Source of the DNA: VGTK01 sp046327915
Lineage (GTDB): Bacteria > Desulfobacterota > Binatia > UBA12015
Length of the DNA stretch: 64,000 nt
NCBI GenBank assembly: GCA_046327915.1
Contig: JAXLXO010000006.1
Coordinates: 186,001 to 250,000 of the forward strand
Direction: 5' to 3'
The notes under the pieces are model-generated. The model saw only the letters and a program-made list of their open reading frames with translations. It was not told the DNA's origin and searched no databases. The position numbers and the translations under genes are program-made. Below are positions 38,699-47,390 of this stretch, piece by piece. How positions within the stretch are numbered: position 1 is the first letter of the stretch; every line of letters starts with the position of its first letter.

Positions 38699-40162
38699 TC
38701 AGGGAATGAACGACCGCGCGCCCGACGCGCGCGCCACGCCCGGACGCCGTGCGGCGAGCTCCGCCTGGATCTCGTGCACGCGCTGCTGCGTCAGCGGGAA
38801 GCGCCGCACGACGAGGATCGTCAGCACGAAGAACACCGCCGGCAGCGGGCCCCACGCGAGCTTCATCTTCCAGATCGCGTCGGCGCTCTGCTCGGCCGCG
38901 CCCGGCACGTAGCCGAGCCACGGCAGCAGCACGCCGGAGATCGCGATGCCTGCCGCGCCGGCGAGCTTCATCGCCAGCGTCCAGACGCCGAAGAAGGCGC
39001 CCTCGCGGCGCTTGCCGGACTCCAGCTCGTCCTCGTCGAAGACGTCGGCGACGATCGCGAGCGGCAGCACGTAGCCGCCGACGCCGATCCCCGCGACGAC
39101 GATGAACGCGAGCACGCCGCCGAGCGGCCACGACTGGTCGATCATCGGCGAGAACGACAGGCCGACGACGCTCCAGCACAGGCACACCGCGAACGCGAGG
39201 TTCTTGCCGAAGCGCGCGGCGGCCATGGCCCAGAACGGGAAGCTCACCGTCGCCGCCAGCAGGTACACGCCGATCACGAGCCCGGCGCGCGAGCTGGCGC
39301 CGAAGGCGTCGCGGAAGACGTAGAGCGCGAAGGCCTGGTTGATCGACGAGCCGCAGATCGCGATCGCCGATCCGGCGACGATGATGCGGAACGAGCGCAG
39401 GCGCAGCGTCGACTTGAGATCCGCGAGCAGGCCACGGAACGTCGCCCGCTCGTCGTCGGTCGCGACCGTCGGCTCGCGCGTGCCGAGGAACGCGGTGACG
39501 CCGCCGAGCAGCATGACGGCCGCGAGCGCCAGCGACGCGCTCGCGTAGCCGGCGTGGCCGCCGCCGAGCGCCGCGGCGATGCCGAGGAACGCGCCGCCGC
39601 CGATCAGCAGCCCGACGTTGTGGAACATCGCGCGCACCGAGACGATGCGCGCGCGCTCCGCGTAGTCGGTGCTGAGCTCGGCGCCGAGCGCGAGATACGG
39701 CGTCGCGTAGAAGCCGAAGAAGACGTCGAGCAGGAAGAGCGCGCCGACGAGGTAGGCGAAGACTTCGGTCGTCGAGCCGACGGGCGGGCGCCACAGCATC
39801 GCGAAGCACAGCACCAGCGGCACGATCATCGCGCCGAGGAACGGACGCCGCCGTCCGAAGCGCGTGCGCGTGCGGTCCGAGAGCCAGCCGGTGATCGGAT
39901 CGTTGACGCCGTCCCACACGCGGCCCAGCGCGATCGCGCTGCCGACCAGCGCCGGCGTGAGCAGCGCCACGTCGGTGTAGAACGGGAACAGCACCGTGTT
40001 CAGCGATGCCATGCGGATGCCGACCACGAGCTCGCCCGCGCCGTAGAGCATCTTGCGCGACAGCGGGATGAGGTCGGCGGAAATCGGTTCGGGGGCGCTA
40101 CCGGACGTCGGTCCGGGCGGCGCGGGCGGTGCGTCGGGGACGGCTCCGGCGGCTGCGGTCAT
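38699..40162 (-). CDS. GPH-family (MelB-like) sodium/sugar symporter
   Basis: A 487-residue inner-membrane symporter of the glycoside-pentoside-hexuronide:cation family. After an Ala/Pro-rich N-terminal tail come KMLYGAGELVVGIRMASLNTVLFPFYTDVA (helix 1), GRVWDGVNDPITGWLSDRTRTRFGRRRPFL (the family signature with the two cation-binding acidic residues) and PYLALGAELSTDYAERARIVSVR. About twelve helices are visible. Substrate unknown; uncultured bacteria carry many copies with lipid or glycoside substrates. It converges with the phosphodiesterase remnant, 7 bp apart. Confidence 0.9.
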   Translation of the reverse strand: MTAAAGAVPDAPPAPPGPTSGSAPEPISADLIPLSRKMLYGAGELVVGIRMASLNTVLFPFYTDVALLTPALVGSAIALGRVWDGVNDPITGWLSDRTRTRFGRRRPFLGAMIVPLVLCFAMLWRPPVGSTTEVFAYLVGALFLLDVFFGFYATPYLALGAELSTDYAERARIVSVRAMFHNVGLLIGGGAFLGIAAALGGGHAGYASASLALAAVMLLGGVTAFLGTREPTVATDDERATFRGLLADLKSTLRLRSFRIIVAGSAIAICGSSINQAFALYVFRDAFGASSRAGLVIGVYLLAATVSFPFWAMAAARFGKNLAFAVCLCWSVVGLSFSPMIDQSWPLGGVLAFIVVAGIGVGGYVLPLAIVADVFDEDELESGKRREGAFFGVWTLAMKLAGAAGIAISGVLLPWLGYVPGAAEQSADAIWKMKLAWGPLPAVFFVLTILVVRRFPLTQQRVHEIQAELAARRPGVARASGARSFIP

Positions 40163-40256
40163 GGACCGGAACCCTTCCCGAAGCGGGCGCGTCCGGCAAG
40201 CCGTTCGGTGCGAGCGGTCGGAATCCGGGGGGCAGCAGTGCGCCGCGGCGCGGCGA

Positions 40257-41309
40257 TCAGTTCTTGACCCCGAGCCCCGGGGCGCACGCAGACCGGTGCA
40301 GCTTGAACTGCGTCTGGTCCGCGGTGAGCGGGATGCCGATCGCGTCGTGGCGGCTCACCGTCTGCTCGAGGGCGCCGTCGGGACGGATCACGCCGAACGC
40401 GTCGGTGCGGTACGTCGTCGTCGAGCCGAGGCGGTTATACCAGTACACCGGACCGTGGTACGCCTCGCGGTCGCAGCCGTGCTGCTCGCCCCACTGCGGC
40501 AGCACGTCGCTCGTGCGGACGAGTTGCGCGCGGTCCACCGGGTTCATCACGGTGATCGGGTCGAACACGGCGGTCGAGGCGTGCGCGCGCACGATCTCGG
40601 TTCCGTCGGGAAGGCGGATCGGCAGCACGAACTGCCAGATCTCGTACAGCGAGCCGACGTCGCAGCCGGTGCCCGGCACGGTCACGACGGTGCGTCCGAT
40701 CCCGCCGCCGGCGTCGCGCTCGCAGATCGAGCCGGCGAGCCCGGTGTCGGCCATGCCCTGCACGTGCACGCGGTACGCGCCCTTGCGCAGCGTCATCTCG
40801 AACGAGTGGTGCGGACGGACGAAGCGCGCGACGCCGCCGGTGCCCATGTGCGCTACGACGCGGCTGTGGCCCTTCATGCGGCGGCCCTCGTCGTTGACCG
40901 TGCCGCGGTTCGCGACGAAGACCTTGAAGCCCTCGTGCGCCTCGTCGTGCGGCGTTCCTGCGACGGCGTTGATGTAGCCGAACGCCGGCAGCGCGCGGTC
41001 GGCGCGGCTCTTTCGCGGGTCGTCTCCGTGCTCGTGCGCGAAGCGGCACGTCTCGCCGTGCGCGCTCGCCGCGTCGAGCGGCACCTGCTGCGGGTGCCAG
41101 GTGCGGTAGACGTTGCCGTCCGGGCCCGTCACGACGTAGCGGTCGTGCACTGCGGCCGGGCACGTGCCGAGGATCAGCGGGTCGACCGCTGCGAGATCCG
41201 CGGCGCGTGCGATCCGCGTCGTCGTGCGCGCCGTGATCGCGCCCAGCACCAGCGCCGCGACGACGCCCGCGCGCGCCGTCAAGTAGAACCGCCTCCGCTG
41301 CTCCGCCAT
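40257..41309 (-). CDS. Secreted histidine-rich protein of unknown function, adjacent to the sulfatase
   Basis: A 350-residue exported protein. A basic N-region (MAEQRRRFYLTARAG) and hydrophobic core end near residue 36. The mature part contains many histidines in short motifs (FAHEHGDD; PHDEAHEGF; VRPHHSFEMTL; EQHGCDREAYHG), aromatic-rich strands and six cysteines, suggesting a metal-binding, disulphide-stabilised beta fold. I do not recognise the family. GGGAGG lies 8 nt before the ATG. It lies about 106 bp downstream of the original sulfatase stop on the same strand, so before the IS insertion it may have been cotranscribed with the sulfatase. Confidence 0.75.
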   Translation of the reverse strand: MAEQRRRFYLTARAGVVAALVLGAITARTTTRIARAADLAAVDPLILGTCPAAVHDRYVVTGPDGNVYRTWHPQQVPLDAASAHGETCRFAHEHGDDPRKSRADRALPAFGYINAVAGTPHDEAHEGFKVFVANRGTVNDEGRRMKGHSRVVAHMGTGGVARFVRPHHSFEMTLRKGAYRVHVQGMADTGLAGSICERDAGGGIGRTVVTVPGTGCDVGSLYEIWQFVLPIRLPDGTEIVRAHASTAVFDPITVMNPVDRAQLVRTSDVLPQWGEQHGCDREAYHGPVYWYNRLGSTTTYRTDAFGVIRPDGALEQTVSRHDAIGIPLTADQTQFKLHRSACAPGLGVKN

Positions 41310-41415
41310 GGCCCCGCACCTCCCGCTGGCGCGCAGCATGGCGCGGCCGCGCGCGCGGCGCCAGACGGAGCCTGCCATGCGCCCGGCCGTGTGCCGGGCG
41401 CACCCAGGTGCGGGC

Positions 41416-41514
41416 TCAGTCGGTGCCGTCGTTGCTCGTCACCGCCTCCATCACGCGGTCGAGGTTGAAGCTGCCCGGCTTCTGCCGGGGCGGGAACTCC
41501 TTGAAGCTCTGCAG
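41416..41514 (-). pseudogene. Severed C-terminal end of the arylsulfatase (32 codons plus stop)
   Basis: On the minus strand this short stretch reads LQSFKEFPPRQKPGSF followed by NLDRVMEAVTSNDGTD and a TGA at 41416-41418. The sequence is the usual C-terminus of bacterial arylsulfatases of the type found at 42990-44465. It begins exactly at the left end of the IS element. Joined across the element through the shared AG/CT dinucleotide, it continues the sulfatase frame after GYVGQW. No start codon of its own is expected, so it is a dead fragment. Confidence 0.9.
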
Positions 41515-41517
41515 TAC

Positions 41518-41530
41518 GGATGAAGTGGCC
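41518..41530 (+). repeat. Left subterminal inverted repeat of the IS110 element
   Basis: GGATGAAGTGGCC, three bases inside the left end. Its exact complement is at 42983-42995. Confidence 0.85.
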
Positions 41531-41606
41531 GGCTCACATACGCGCGTACGCGGGTTAGCCTCTCGGAAAACCGAGCGGCCAGAGCCGCAAAGCGTAGGAG
41601 CCGGCC

Positions 41607-42701
41607 ATGGACGAGACTATTTGGTTGGGTCTGGACGTGCACGCGGGTTCGATCACGATCTGCAAGCTGGTCGGACAGTCCGACAAGGAGCAGTCGTGGA
41701 CGATTCCGAATGAGGCGAAGGACGTCCGCCGGACGTTCACGCGCCTGAAGCAGGAGGGACAGATCCGGGCGTGCTACGAGGCAGGCCCCTGCGGCTACCA
41801 CCTGTTCCGGCAGCTTCAGGGCCTGAAGGTCGACTGCCGGGTGATCGCGCCGGCGCTGATCCCGCGAAAGGCGGCAGATCGTGTGAAGACGGATCGCCGC
41901 GACGCGATCAAGCTCGCGCGGCTCTACCGGGCCGGGGAGCTGACGACGATCACCGTGCCGACGACGTCGCAGGAAACTGCACGAGACGTTGTGCGGGCAC
42001 GAGAGTCGATCCGGCGGGATTTGACGGCGGCGCGGCAGCGCTTGAGCAAGTTCCTGCTTCGGCACGGTCGCCGTTTCAGCGGGACGGCATGGCGGGGCGT
42101 GCATCGAGCGTGGCTGCGCGCGCAGGACTTCACCGATGCCGATCGCGTCGTGTTCGATCACTACCACGCGCAGGTGCTGCATCTGGACGACCGGCTTGCG
42201 GCGCTCGACCGGGAGATCCTGTCACTGGCACGGAGCGAGCCGTTCAAGCCGATCGTCGATCGTCTGTGCTGCCTGAAGGGTATCGCAGAGCTCGGTGCGA
42301 TGGTCGTCGTCACCGAGTTGTACGACCTGCGTCGATTCAGCAGTCCGCGGCAGCTGATGTCGTTCCTCGGGCTGGTGTCGAGCGAGCACTCGAGCGGCGA
42401 GAAGACGCATCGAGGGCGACTGACGAGGACAGGTAACGGCCACGTCCGTCGCATCCTCATCGAAAGTGCGTGGGCATACCGCTATCGCGCGGGGCGATCG
42501 GCTCGCCTGCGCCGTGCCCTCGAAGGGCAGCCGGCTGCAGTCGTGGCGATCAGCGAGAAAGCGGAGCACCGGCTGACCAAGCGCTACGCCCGACTCATCG
42601 AGCGAGGAAAAGCGCGCCCCCACGCGTGTGCGTGCGTGGCGCGGGAGCTCTGTGGCTTCGTGTGGGCCATGGCATTGGCCGACGGCCGTGTGGTCGTCTG
42701 A
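41607..42701 (+). CDS. IS110-family transposase (DEDD recombinase)
   Basis: A 364-residue recombinase. The N-terminal RuvC-like DEDD domain shows D10 (WLGLDVHAGS), E58 (CYEAGPCGYHLFRQL) and D95/D99 (VKTDRRDAIKLARLY). The C-terminal Transposase_20 domain has CLKGIAELGAMVVVTEL and FLGLVSSEHSSGEKTHRGRLTRTGNGHVRRILIESAW, which holds the conserved serine used in strand exchange. Members are guided by an RNA made from the element's own non-coding end, and a candidate lies directly downstream. The ATG follows GGAG at a suitable distance. All key residues are present, so it is probably active. Confidence 0.95.
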   Translation: MDETIWLGLDVHAGSITICKLVGQSDKEQSWTIPNEAKDVRRTFTRLKQEGQIRACYEAGPCGYHLFRQLQGLKVDCRVIAPALIPRKAADRVKTDRRDAIKLARLYRAGELTTITVPTTSQETARDVVRARESIRRDLTAARQRLSKFLLRHGRRFSGTAWRGVHRAWLRAQDFTDADRVVFDHYHAQVLHLDDRLAALDREILSLARSEPFKPIVDRLCCLKGIAELGAMVVVTELYDLRRFSSPRQLMSFLGLVSSEHSSGEKTHRGRLTRTGNGHVRRILIESAWAYRYRAGRSARLRRALEGQPAAVVAISEKAEHRLTKRYARLIERGKARPHACACVARELCGFVWAMALADGRVVV

Positions 42702-42710
42702 CGAGAAATC

Positions 42711-42926
42711 GTGGTGGTACGGGCCAGCAGGTGGGGCCCGGCCAGGGAAGGAGAATCCTCCGAGTGACAAGGCGCTAGGGGCAACGCTCCGAACGCGCGG
42801 CAAGCAGAATGAGGCAGCTCCCGACGGATCACCTTCATGCGGCGCTACCGCTTCGGCGGCAATCCGCGGATCCTAGTGTGATCTACCGTCGCCGACTTCG
42901 CCTCGCCTGCTGACCCGTACCACCAC
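42711..42926 (+). ncRNA. Candidate bridge RNA in the 3' end of the IS110 element
   Basis: Two distant segments, 42711-42731 and 42906-42926, can form a long stem. GTGGTGGTACGGG pairs perfectly with CCCGTACCACCAC and, after one C-A mismatch, CAGCAGG pairs with CCTGCTG. They enclose about 174 nt with smaller hairpins, and no coding frame of note covers the region. This is where IS1111-type elements keep their guide RNA. ATCCTAGT at 42870-42877 equals the joined ends of the excised element (right end ATCCTAG plus left T), as expected of a donor guide. That match is only 8 nt. Confidence 0.5.
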
Positions 42927-42982
42927 GGCAGAGGACGCGAGATTGATAGGAAGCTGACACCAAACCGAGAGGCTCTTGACCG

Positions 42983-42995
42983 GGCCACTTCATCC
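42983..42995 (-). repeat. Right subterminal inverted repeat of the IS110 element
   Basis: GGCCACTTCATCC on the plus strand, exact complement of 41518-41530. It lies beside the right core dinucleotide and supplies the premature stop of the sulfatase. Confidence 0.85.
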
Positions 42996-44465
42996 TAGCC
43001 ACTGGCCGACGTAGCCGGCGGCCGGCGCGATCACGAACATGTGCTCGAGGTACCAGCGCTGGAAGCCCATCGCGTTCTCGTGCTGGGCGCGCTCGAAGGG
43101 GTCCATGCGCAGGTTCGCGACCATGGGCGCGCGCAGCACGGTGAACGGCTGCTGCCACACGTTCATGCCCTCCGCCGTCTGCTCGAGGAAGGTGATCTTC
43201 CAGTCGCCGTAGCGCAGCGCCGCGACGCTGCCGTCGTCGGTCCAGTACAAGAACTCCTTCCGCGGCCACGGCGCCTCGCCGCGGAACGCGGGAGCGAGGT
43301 CGTAGCCGTCGATGTGGACCTTGTACTTGCGGCCGCCGATGGTCGTGCCGTCGAGAAGCTGCTTCGTCGCGTTCGGATTGCCCGCGGCCGCGACCAGCGT
43401 CGGCAGCATGTCCTCGTGCGCGCCGACGTCGTTGATCACGGTGCCCGGCTTGATCGTGCCCGGCCAGCGGATGAAGGTCGGCACGCGGTAGCCGCCCTCC
43501 CAGTTGGTGTTCTTCTCGCCGCGGAACATCGTCGTCCCGCCGTCGGGCCAGGTGAAGGTCTCGGCGCCGTTGTCGGTCGAGTACATGACGATGGTGTTCT
43601 CTTCGAGGCCGAGCTCCTTCAGCTTGTCGAGCAGCTGGCCCACCTGCGCGTCGTGCTCGACCATGCCGTCGGCGTAGACGCCGAGCCCGGTCTTGCCGTC
43701 CGACTCGGGCTTCAGGTGCGTGAAGATGTGCATGCGCGTCGAGTTCCACCAGACGAAGAACGGCTTGTCGGACTTCTTCGCACGCTCGATGAAGTCGATC
43801 GTCTTCGCGGTGACCTCCTCGTCGATGGTCTCCATGCGCTTCTTCGTCAGCGGACCCGTGTCGACGATGCGGCCGTCGGCGAAGCTCTGGATCACGCCGC
43901 GCGGACCGAAGCGCTTCCGCAGCGCTGCGTCCTTGAAGTAGTCCGGATGCTCCGGCTCCTCCTCGGCGTTGAGGTGGTAGAGGTTGCCGAAGAACTCGTC
44001 GAAGCCGTTGTTGGTCGGCAGCATGTCGTCGCGGTCGCCGAGGTGGTTCTTGCCGAACTGTCCGGTGACGTAGCCCTGCGCGCGCAGCAGCGTGGCGATC
44101 GTCGGGTCGTCGATCTTCATGCCCTCGGGCGCGCCCGGCAGTCCGACCTTGGTGAGACCGGTGCGGATCGGCGACTGCCCGGTGACGAACGCGGCGCGTC
44201 CCGCGGTGCAGCTCTGCTGGCCGTACCAGTCGGTGAAGTACGCGCCTTCCGCCGCGATGCGGTCGATGTTCGGAGTCTTGTAGCCCATCATGCCGCGGTT
44301 GATCGCGGAGATGTTGAACTGGCCGATGTCGTCGCCCCAGATGACGAGGATGTTGGGCTTCTTCGCGGGCGCGGCGCCCTGGCCGAGCGCCGCGGGAGCG
44401 GCGGCGAGGGTGCCCACGACGGCCAGCGCGGCCGCGAGCCGGACGAGGGGAAAGGGCGTCTTCAC
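42990..44465 (-). pseudogene. Arylsulfatase, truncated at its C-terminus by the IS110 element
   Basis: A secreted type I sulfatase cleaving sulfate esters. GTG 44465 (GGAGGATC upstream) starts a signal peptide (LVRLAAALAVVGTLAAAPAALG). KPNILVIWGDDIGQFN supplies the calcium ligands, and SCTAGRAAFVTG (C86, R90) is a C-x-A-x-R formylglycine motif. FGKNHLGDRDDMLPTNNGFDEFFGNLYHLNAEEEPE and MYSTDNGAETFTWPDGG give further active-site residues. The frame runs into the element after GYVGQW and stops two codons later. The missing C-terminus is at 41416-41514, which would make a protein of about 521 residues. All catalytic parts remain, so some activity is possible, but the loss of about 32 residues probably destabilises it. 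An FGE-like protein gene is upstream. Confidence 0.9.
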
Positions 44466-44940
44466 GGAATGATCCTCCTTCCCGCGGACCGACGACTGCG
44501 CCGGTCGACCCGCGACGGCGCGGACCAGACCAGATTTCGTCTCGGGGCGCCAGCCGGCGCCGAGCCATCCGCCCGCCCGGCGGCGCAACGGCCGCGTCGA
44601 ATGTCCCGCTCTGCTCCGTCGGCTTCTCGAACCTCGCGGCTGCCCTGCCGGGCGTCGGGGCCGGTCAAGTAGATCCGTACTTGACTCGGCGCCCGTAACG
44701 CCTGCCAGTCCGTACCAGGGACACGCCCCCGCGGAGACCGGTAGAGCAGAGGGCCGACCGAAGAGGTCCACCCGCTGCTCGGGAGTTCCGTGCAGGCCGT
44801 AGCGGGTGAGACCTGATCGCGGCCAGCCACCACGCGCGCGCTGCCGGTTGACCCGCACGGCAGGGCCGCCGCCCATGGCGGACGTCGCCGCGCGACTTGC
44901 CGGCGGCGGTGTCGGGGATCGGCGCCGCCGGCGCGGGGGA
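44466..44940. other. Intergenic region between sulfatase and FGE-like gene
   Basis: 475 bases with no convincing gene on either strand. It contains the sulfatase ribosome binding site, a GGCGCC hairpin near 44548-44563 and an operator-like palindrome annotated separately. Expected to hold the sulfatase promoter, although no good -35/-10 pair is visible. Confidence 0.5.
44664..44685. promoter_or_regulatory. Operator-like palindrome upstream of the sulfatase
   Basis: GTCAAGTA and TACTTGAC, exact complements separated by six bases (GATCCG). The size and spacing suit a dimeric repressor or activator. It is AT-richer than its surroundings and lies about 200 bp upstream of the sulfatase start. Confidence 0.4.
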
Positions 44941-45729
44941 CTACCGCACGCAGCGAAAACCGACGTAGGAGGCTACGAACGCCCCCGTCGGGGGAAGGAC
45001 CTCCACCGCCAGAGGCCCGGCAAATGTCAGGTCGAGGAAGCCGCCGCCGCGGGCCAGCACGCCAGGGCCCGCCGCCACGACGCTCCCCCCGTCCAGGCAC
45101 ATGGCGTCATTACTGAGGCCGCCCCAGCCGGGGCACGCGCCCGTCGAGCCCACCCAGTCCGCGACCCACTCGCCCAGATTTCCCACCATGTCGAATGCGC
45201 CGGCCGACGACACGCAGGCGCTGCGCGAGCCGGTGCTCACCACCGCGGACGTGCTCGCCGTGTTGCAGTCGGTCGACCCGTTGTCCGATCCGGGGTCCGG
45301 CGTGTTGGTCACCGCCTTCTGCCACTCGACGTTGGTCGGCAACCGCTTCTGGGAGTTCCCGCAGGCTTCCACCGCCTGGAACCAGGTGACGTAGGCCGAC
45401 GGCGTCGCTCCCGCCACGCTCACGGCGAAGAAGCCCGTGCACAGGGCGCCGGTGTCGCTGCACAGCCCGTAGTCGTCGCCCGTGGCACCTGCCTGGGAGG
45501 CTCCACCCTTGGCCAGGTCCGCCAGCGTGACCTTCCCCTGCTGGATCTTCTTCACCAGGCTCTTGTTGGTGGTCGTCGCGTTCGGAACGAACCACACGCT
45601 CGCCTCGTACTTGTCCATGCACGCGGTACCCGCGCGCACCGAATCCGCCGGGCATTTCGTCGCGGCGTGCGCCTGGGCTCCGATGGCGATCATCAGCGCT
45701 GCGGTGACGGTTGCGCTCGCTTTCTTCAT
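44941..45729 (-). CDS. Secreted FGE-sulfatase (SUMF1) domain protein
   Basis: A 262-residue exported protein. A signal peptide (MKKASATVTAALMIAIGAQAHA) is followed by the SUMF1/C-type-lectin-like fold: MDKYEASVW, PSAYVTWFQAVEACGNSQKRLPTNVEWQKAV, GAFDMVGNLGEWVADWV and the terminal YVGFRCVR. True formylglycine-generating enzymes have a pair of catalytic cysteines in the segment before the C-terminus, and I cannot identify that pair here. Cysteines are instead spread as probable disulphides. It may thus be a non-catalytic or differently acting relative (inference). AGGAGAA precedes the ATG. It is upstream of, and on the same strand as, the sulfatase. Confidence 0.82.
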   Translation of the reverse strand: MKKASATVTAALMIAIGAQAHAATKCPADSVRAGTACMDKYEASVWFVPNATTTNKSLVKKIQQGKVTLADLAKGGASQAGATGDDYGLCSDTGALCTGFFAVSVAGATPSAYVTWFQAVEACGNSQKRLPTNVEWQKAVTNTPDPGSDNGSTDCNTASTSAVVSTGSRSACVSSAGAFDMVGNLGEWVADWVGSTGACPGWGGLSNDAMCLDGGSVVAAGPGVLARGGGFLDLTFAGPLAVEVLPPTGAFVASYVGFRCVR

Positions 45730-45806
45730 GGCTTCTCCTGCTCTGGTCGGCGCGCCGATCGCACCGGTTGGTTCGACACGGAATCCGATGGCTGTACTTG
45801 ACGCCG

Positions 45807-47390
45807 TCAGCAGAACGGACGCTTCTTCGTCGGCTTGCAGGGCTTGGTCAGGACCACCGTCTCCGTTCGCGAGACGCTCGCGCCTTCGGTCGGAGTGAAG
45901 GTGATCTCGAGCGTCAGCTCGCGCCGCCGCTCCGTCCTGAGAATCTTGCCTCGGCGGGGCCGAGGCCGAGCTTCAGCTCCTTGACGCCCTCACCCTTGAT
46001 CTTGCGGGTGATCGTCCGGAAGGGAGGCTTGGTGGCGGCGGCGCGCCCGGCGGCGGACGAGCGCGCAAGGCCGGCAGCCGGAGCGACGCCGAGGATCCCG
46101 GGACCGGGAACGACGATGCCCACGCCCGTCCCTGTCCCCGTCCCCGCCGCTTCGAGCGCAGTTGCCGGGCGGATCGTGATCGTCCCGTCGCAGATGATGC
46201 CCCGTGCCTCGTCGGGACCCGGGAGCGGGGTGGCGGCTCCACTGTAATTGCCGAGAGGGTACGTGCCGCACACGACGGCGATCGCCTGACCCGTGCCAAC
46301 CACGGTGTTGCTCCACGACCCCGGACAGGGCCCCTTGGTGAACGAAGGCAACGACGGAGCCGAGCAACCGTAGTTGTAGCTCAGTGGCTTTGTCGTCGAG
46401 CCGCGAGGGACGACCTCGGAGAGCGCTTGGCTCACGACCCCGGCGTAGCTGATGCCAATGTCCTCGTTGACGACGGTGACCTCGCCCGCCCTCGAGCAGA
46501 CCGATCCGAGCGGGCAGACGGCGCGCTTGGCGACGCAGGACTGGTCGCCGCCCTTGAAGGGGAAGCGGAAGCTGCAGCCGCCGTCGAGCGCCTGGGTCCC
46601 GAGCATGAACGTGCGGCTGGCCGGTGAAGGATCGACCAGGCCGTCGGGGCCGATCGCGCGGACCTCGAAGGTGTGCGTGCCCTGCGAGAGGTCGAAGACC
46701 TTGTAGGGGAGGATGGCCGAGGAGCAGGCGGTGTACGGGCCGGAGTCGACCCGGCACTCGAAGCGCGCACCCGCGACGTTCGAGGTGAACCGGAAGGAGG
46801 GGACCGAGTACACGACGCCGCTCGGGCCGTCGGTGATGGTGGTGTCCGGTGCCGCGACGATCGAGAAGGTCGCGCTGACGATCGCGCTCTCGTTGCGGGC
46901 GTTGTCGTTGGCGATCGCGTAGGCGACATGGGTGCCGATTGCGGTGACGACGACGCCACACGGCTGCGAGCCGAAGGCGCCGAGTGACGCAGGCGGCGTC
47001 GGCGGATCGACCACGCAGAACTTGCTGGCGATGCCCGAGCTCGGCGCCGGATCGGTCACGTCGGCGTCGACGGTGACGCTGCCGGCGAATGCGCCGGGGG
47101 CGGTCTGGCTGCCATCGAGCCGGATCGTCGTGGTGGGAGCGTCCCGGTCGACGATGAAGTCGCGGCTCGCAGGAGTCGGGTCGGTGCCGTTCGCGTTGCT
47201 CGCGCGAACGCGGAAATTATGATTGCCCGGGTCGAGGACGCCGCTCTGGTGTGGCGAGGTGCAGGGCGCGAACGGCTCGTCGTCCCAGGAGCACTCGAAC
47301 GTGGCACCGGTCGGCGGCACGGCGGCGAAGGCGAAGCTGCCGACGCCGGCGTTGGTGGCGGTCGCATTGCCGACGATCGTGGTCTCGGGC
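45807..47390 (-). repeat. 1.58-kb dispersed direct repeat, copy A
   Basis: The 3' part of the gene ending at 45914 plus its out-of-frame tail. It is nearly identical to copy B (49004-50588), for example the 100 or so bases encoding DIGISYAGVVSQALSEVVPR and the region up to the terminal codons KKRPFC-TGA. One base is missing near 45950 relative to copy B. Confidence 0.85.

Larger units (their letters stand above)
41515..42998 (+). mobile_element. IS110-family insertion sequence (IS1111-like arrangement), 1484 bp
   Basis: A DEDD-transposase element. Boundaries were set by comparing flanks: the host sulfatase frame continues if everything between an AG at 41513-41514 and the AG at 42997-42998 is removed, so the element moved with a 2-bp core (CT on the other strand) and made no longer target duplication. 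A 13-bp inverted repeat lies just inside each end (41518-41530 and 42983-42995), and a second 10-bp pair further in (41557-41566 and 42965-42974). Subterminal repeats and a long non-coding 3' part (297 bp against 92 bp at 5') fit the IS1111 subgroup. Both ends look intact, and the transposase is full length. Confidence 0.9.

Noticed and set aside
41513..42998. A longer target-site duplication flanking the IS element.
   Set aside because: Only the AG dinucleotide is shared by both flanks, consistent with IS110-family recombination and not with DDE transposases.
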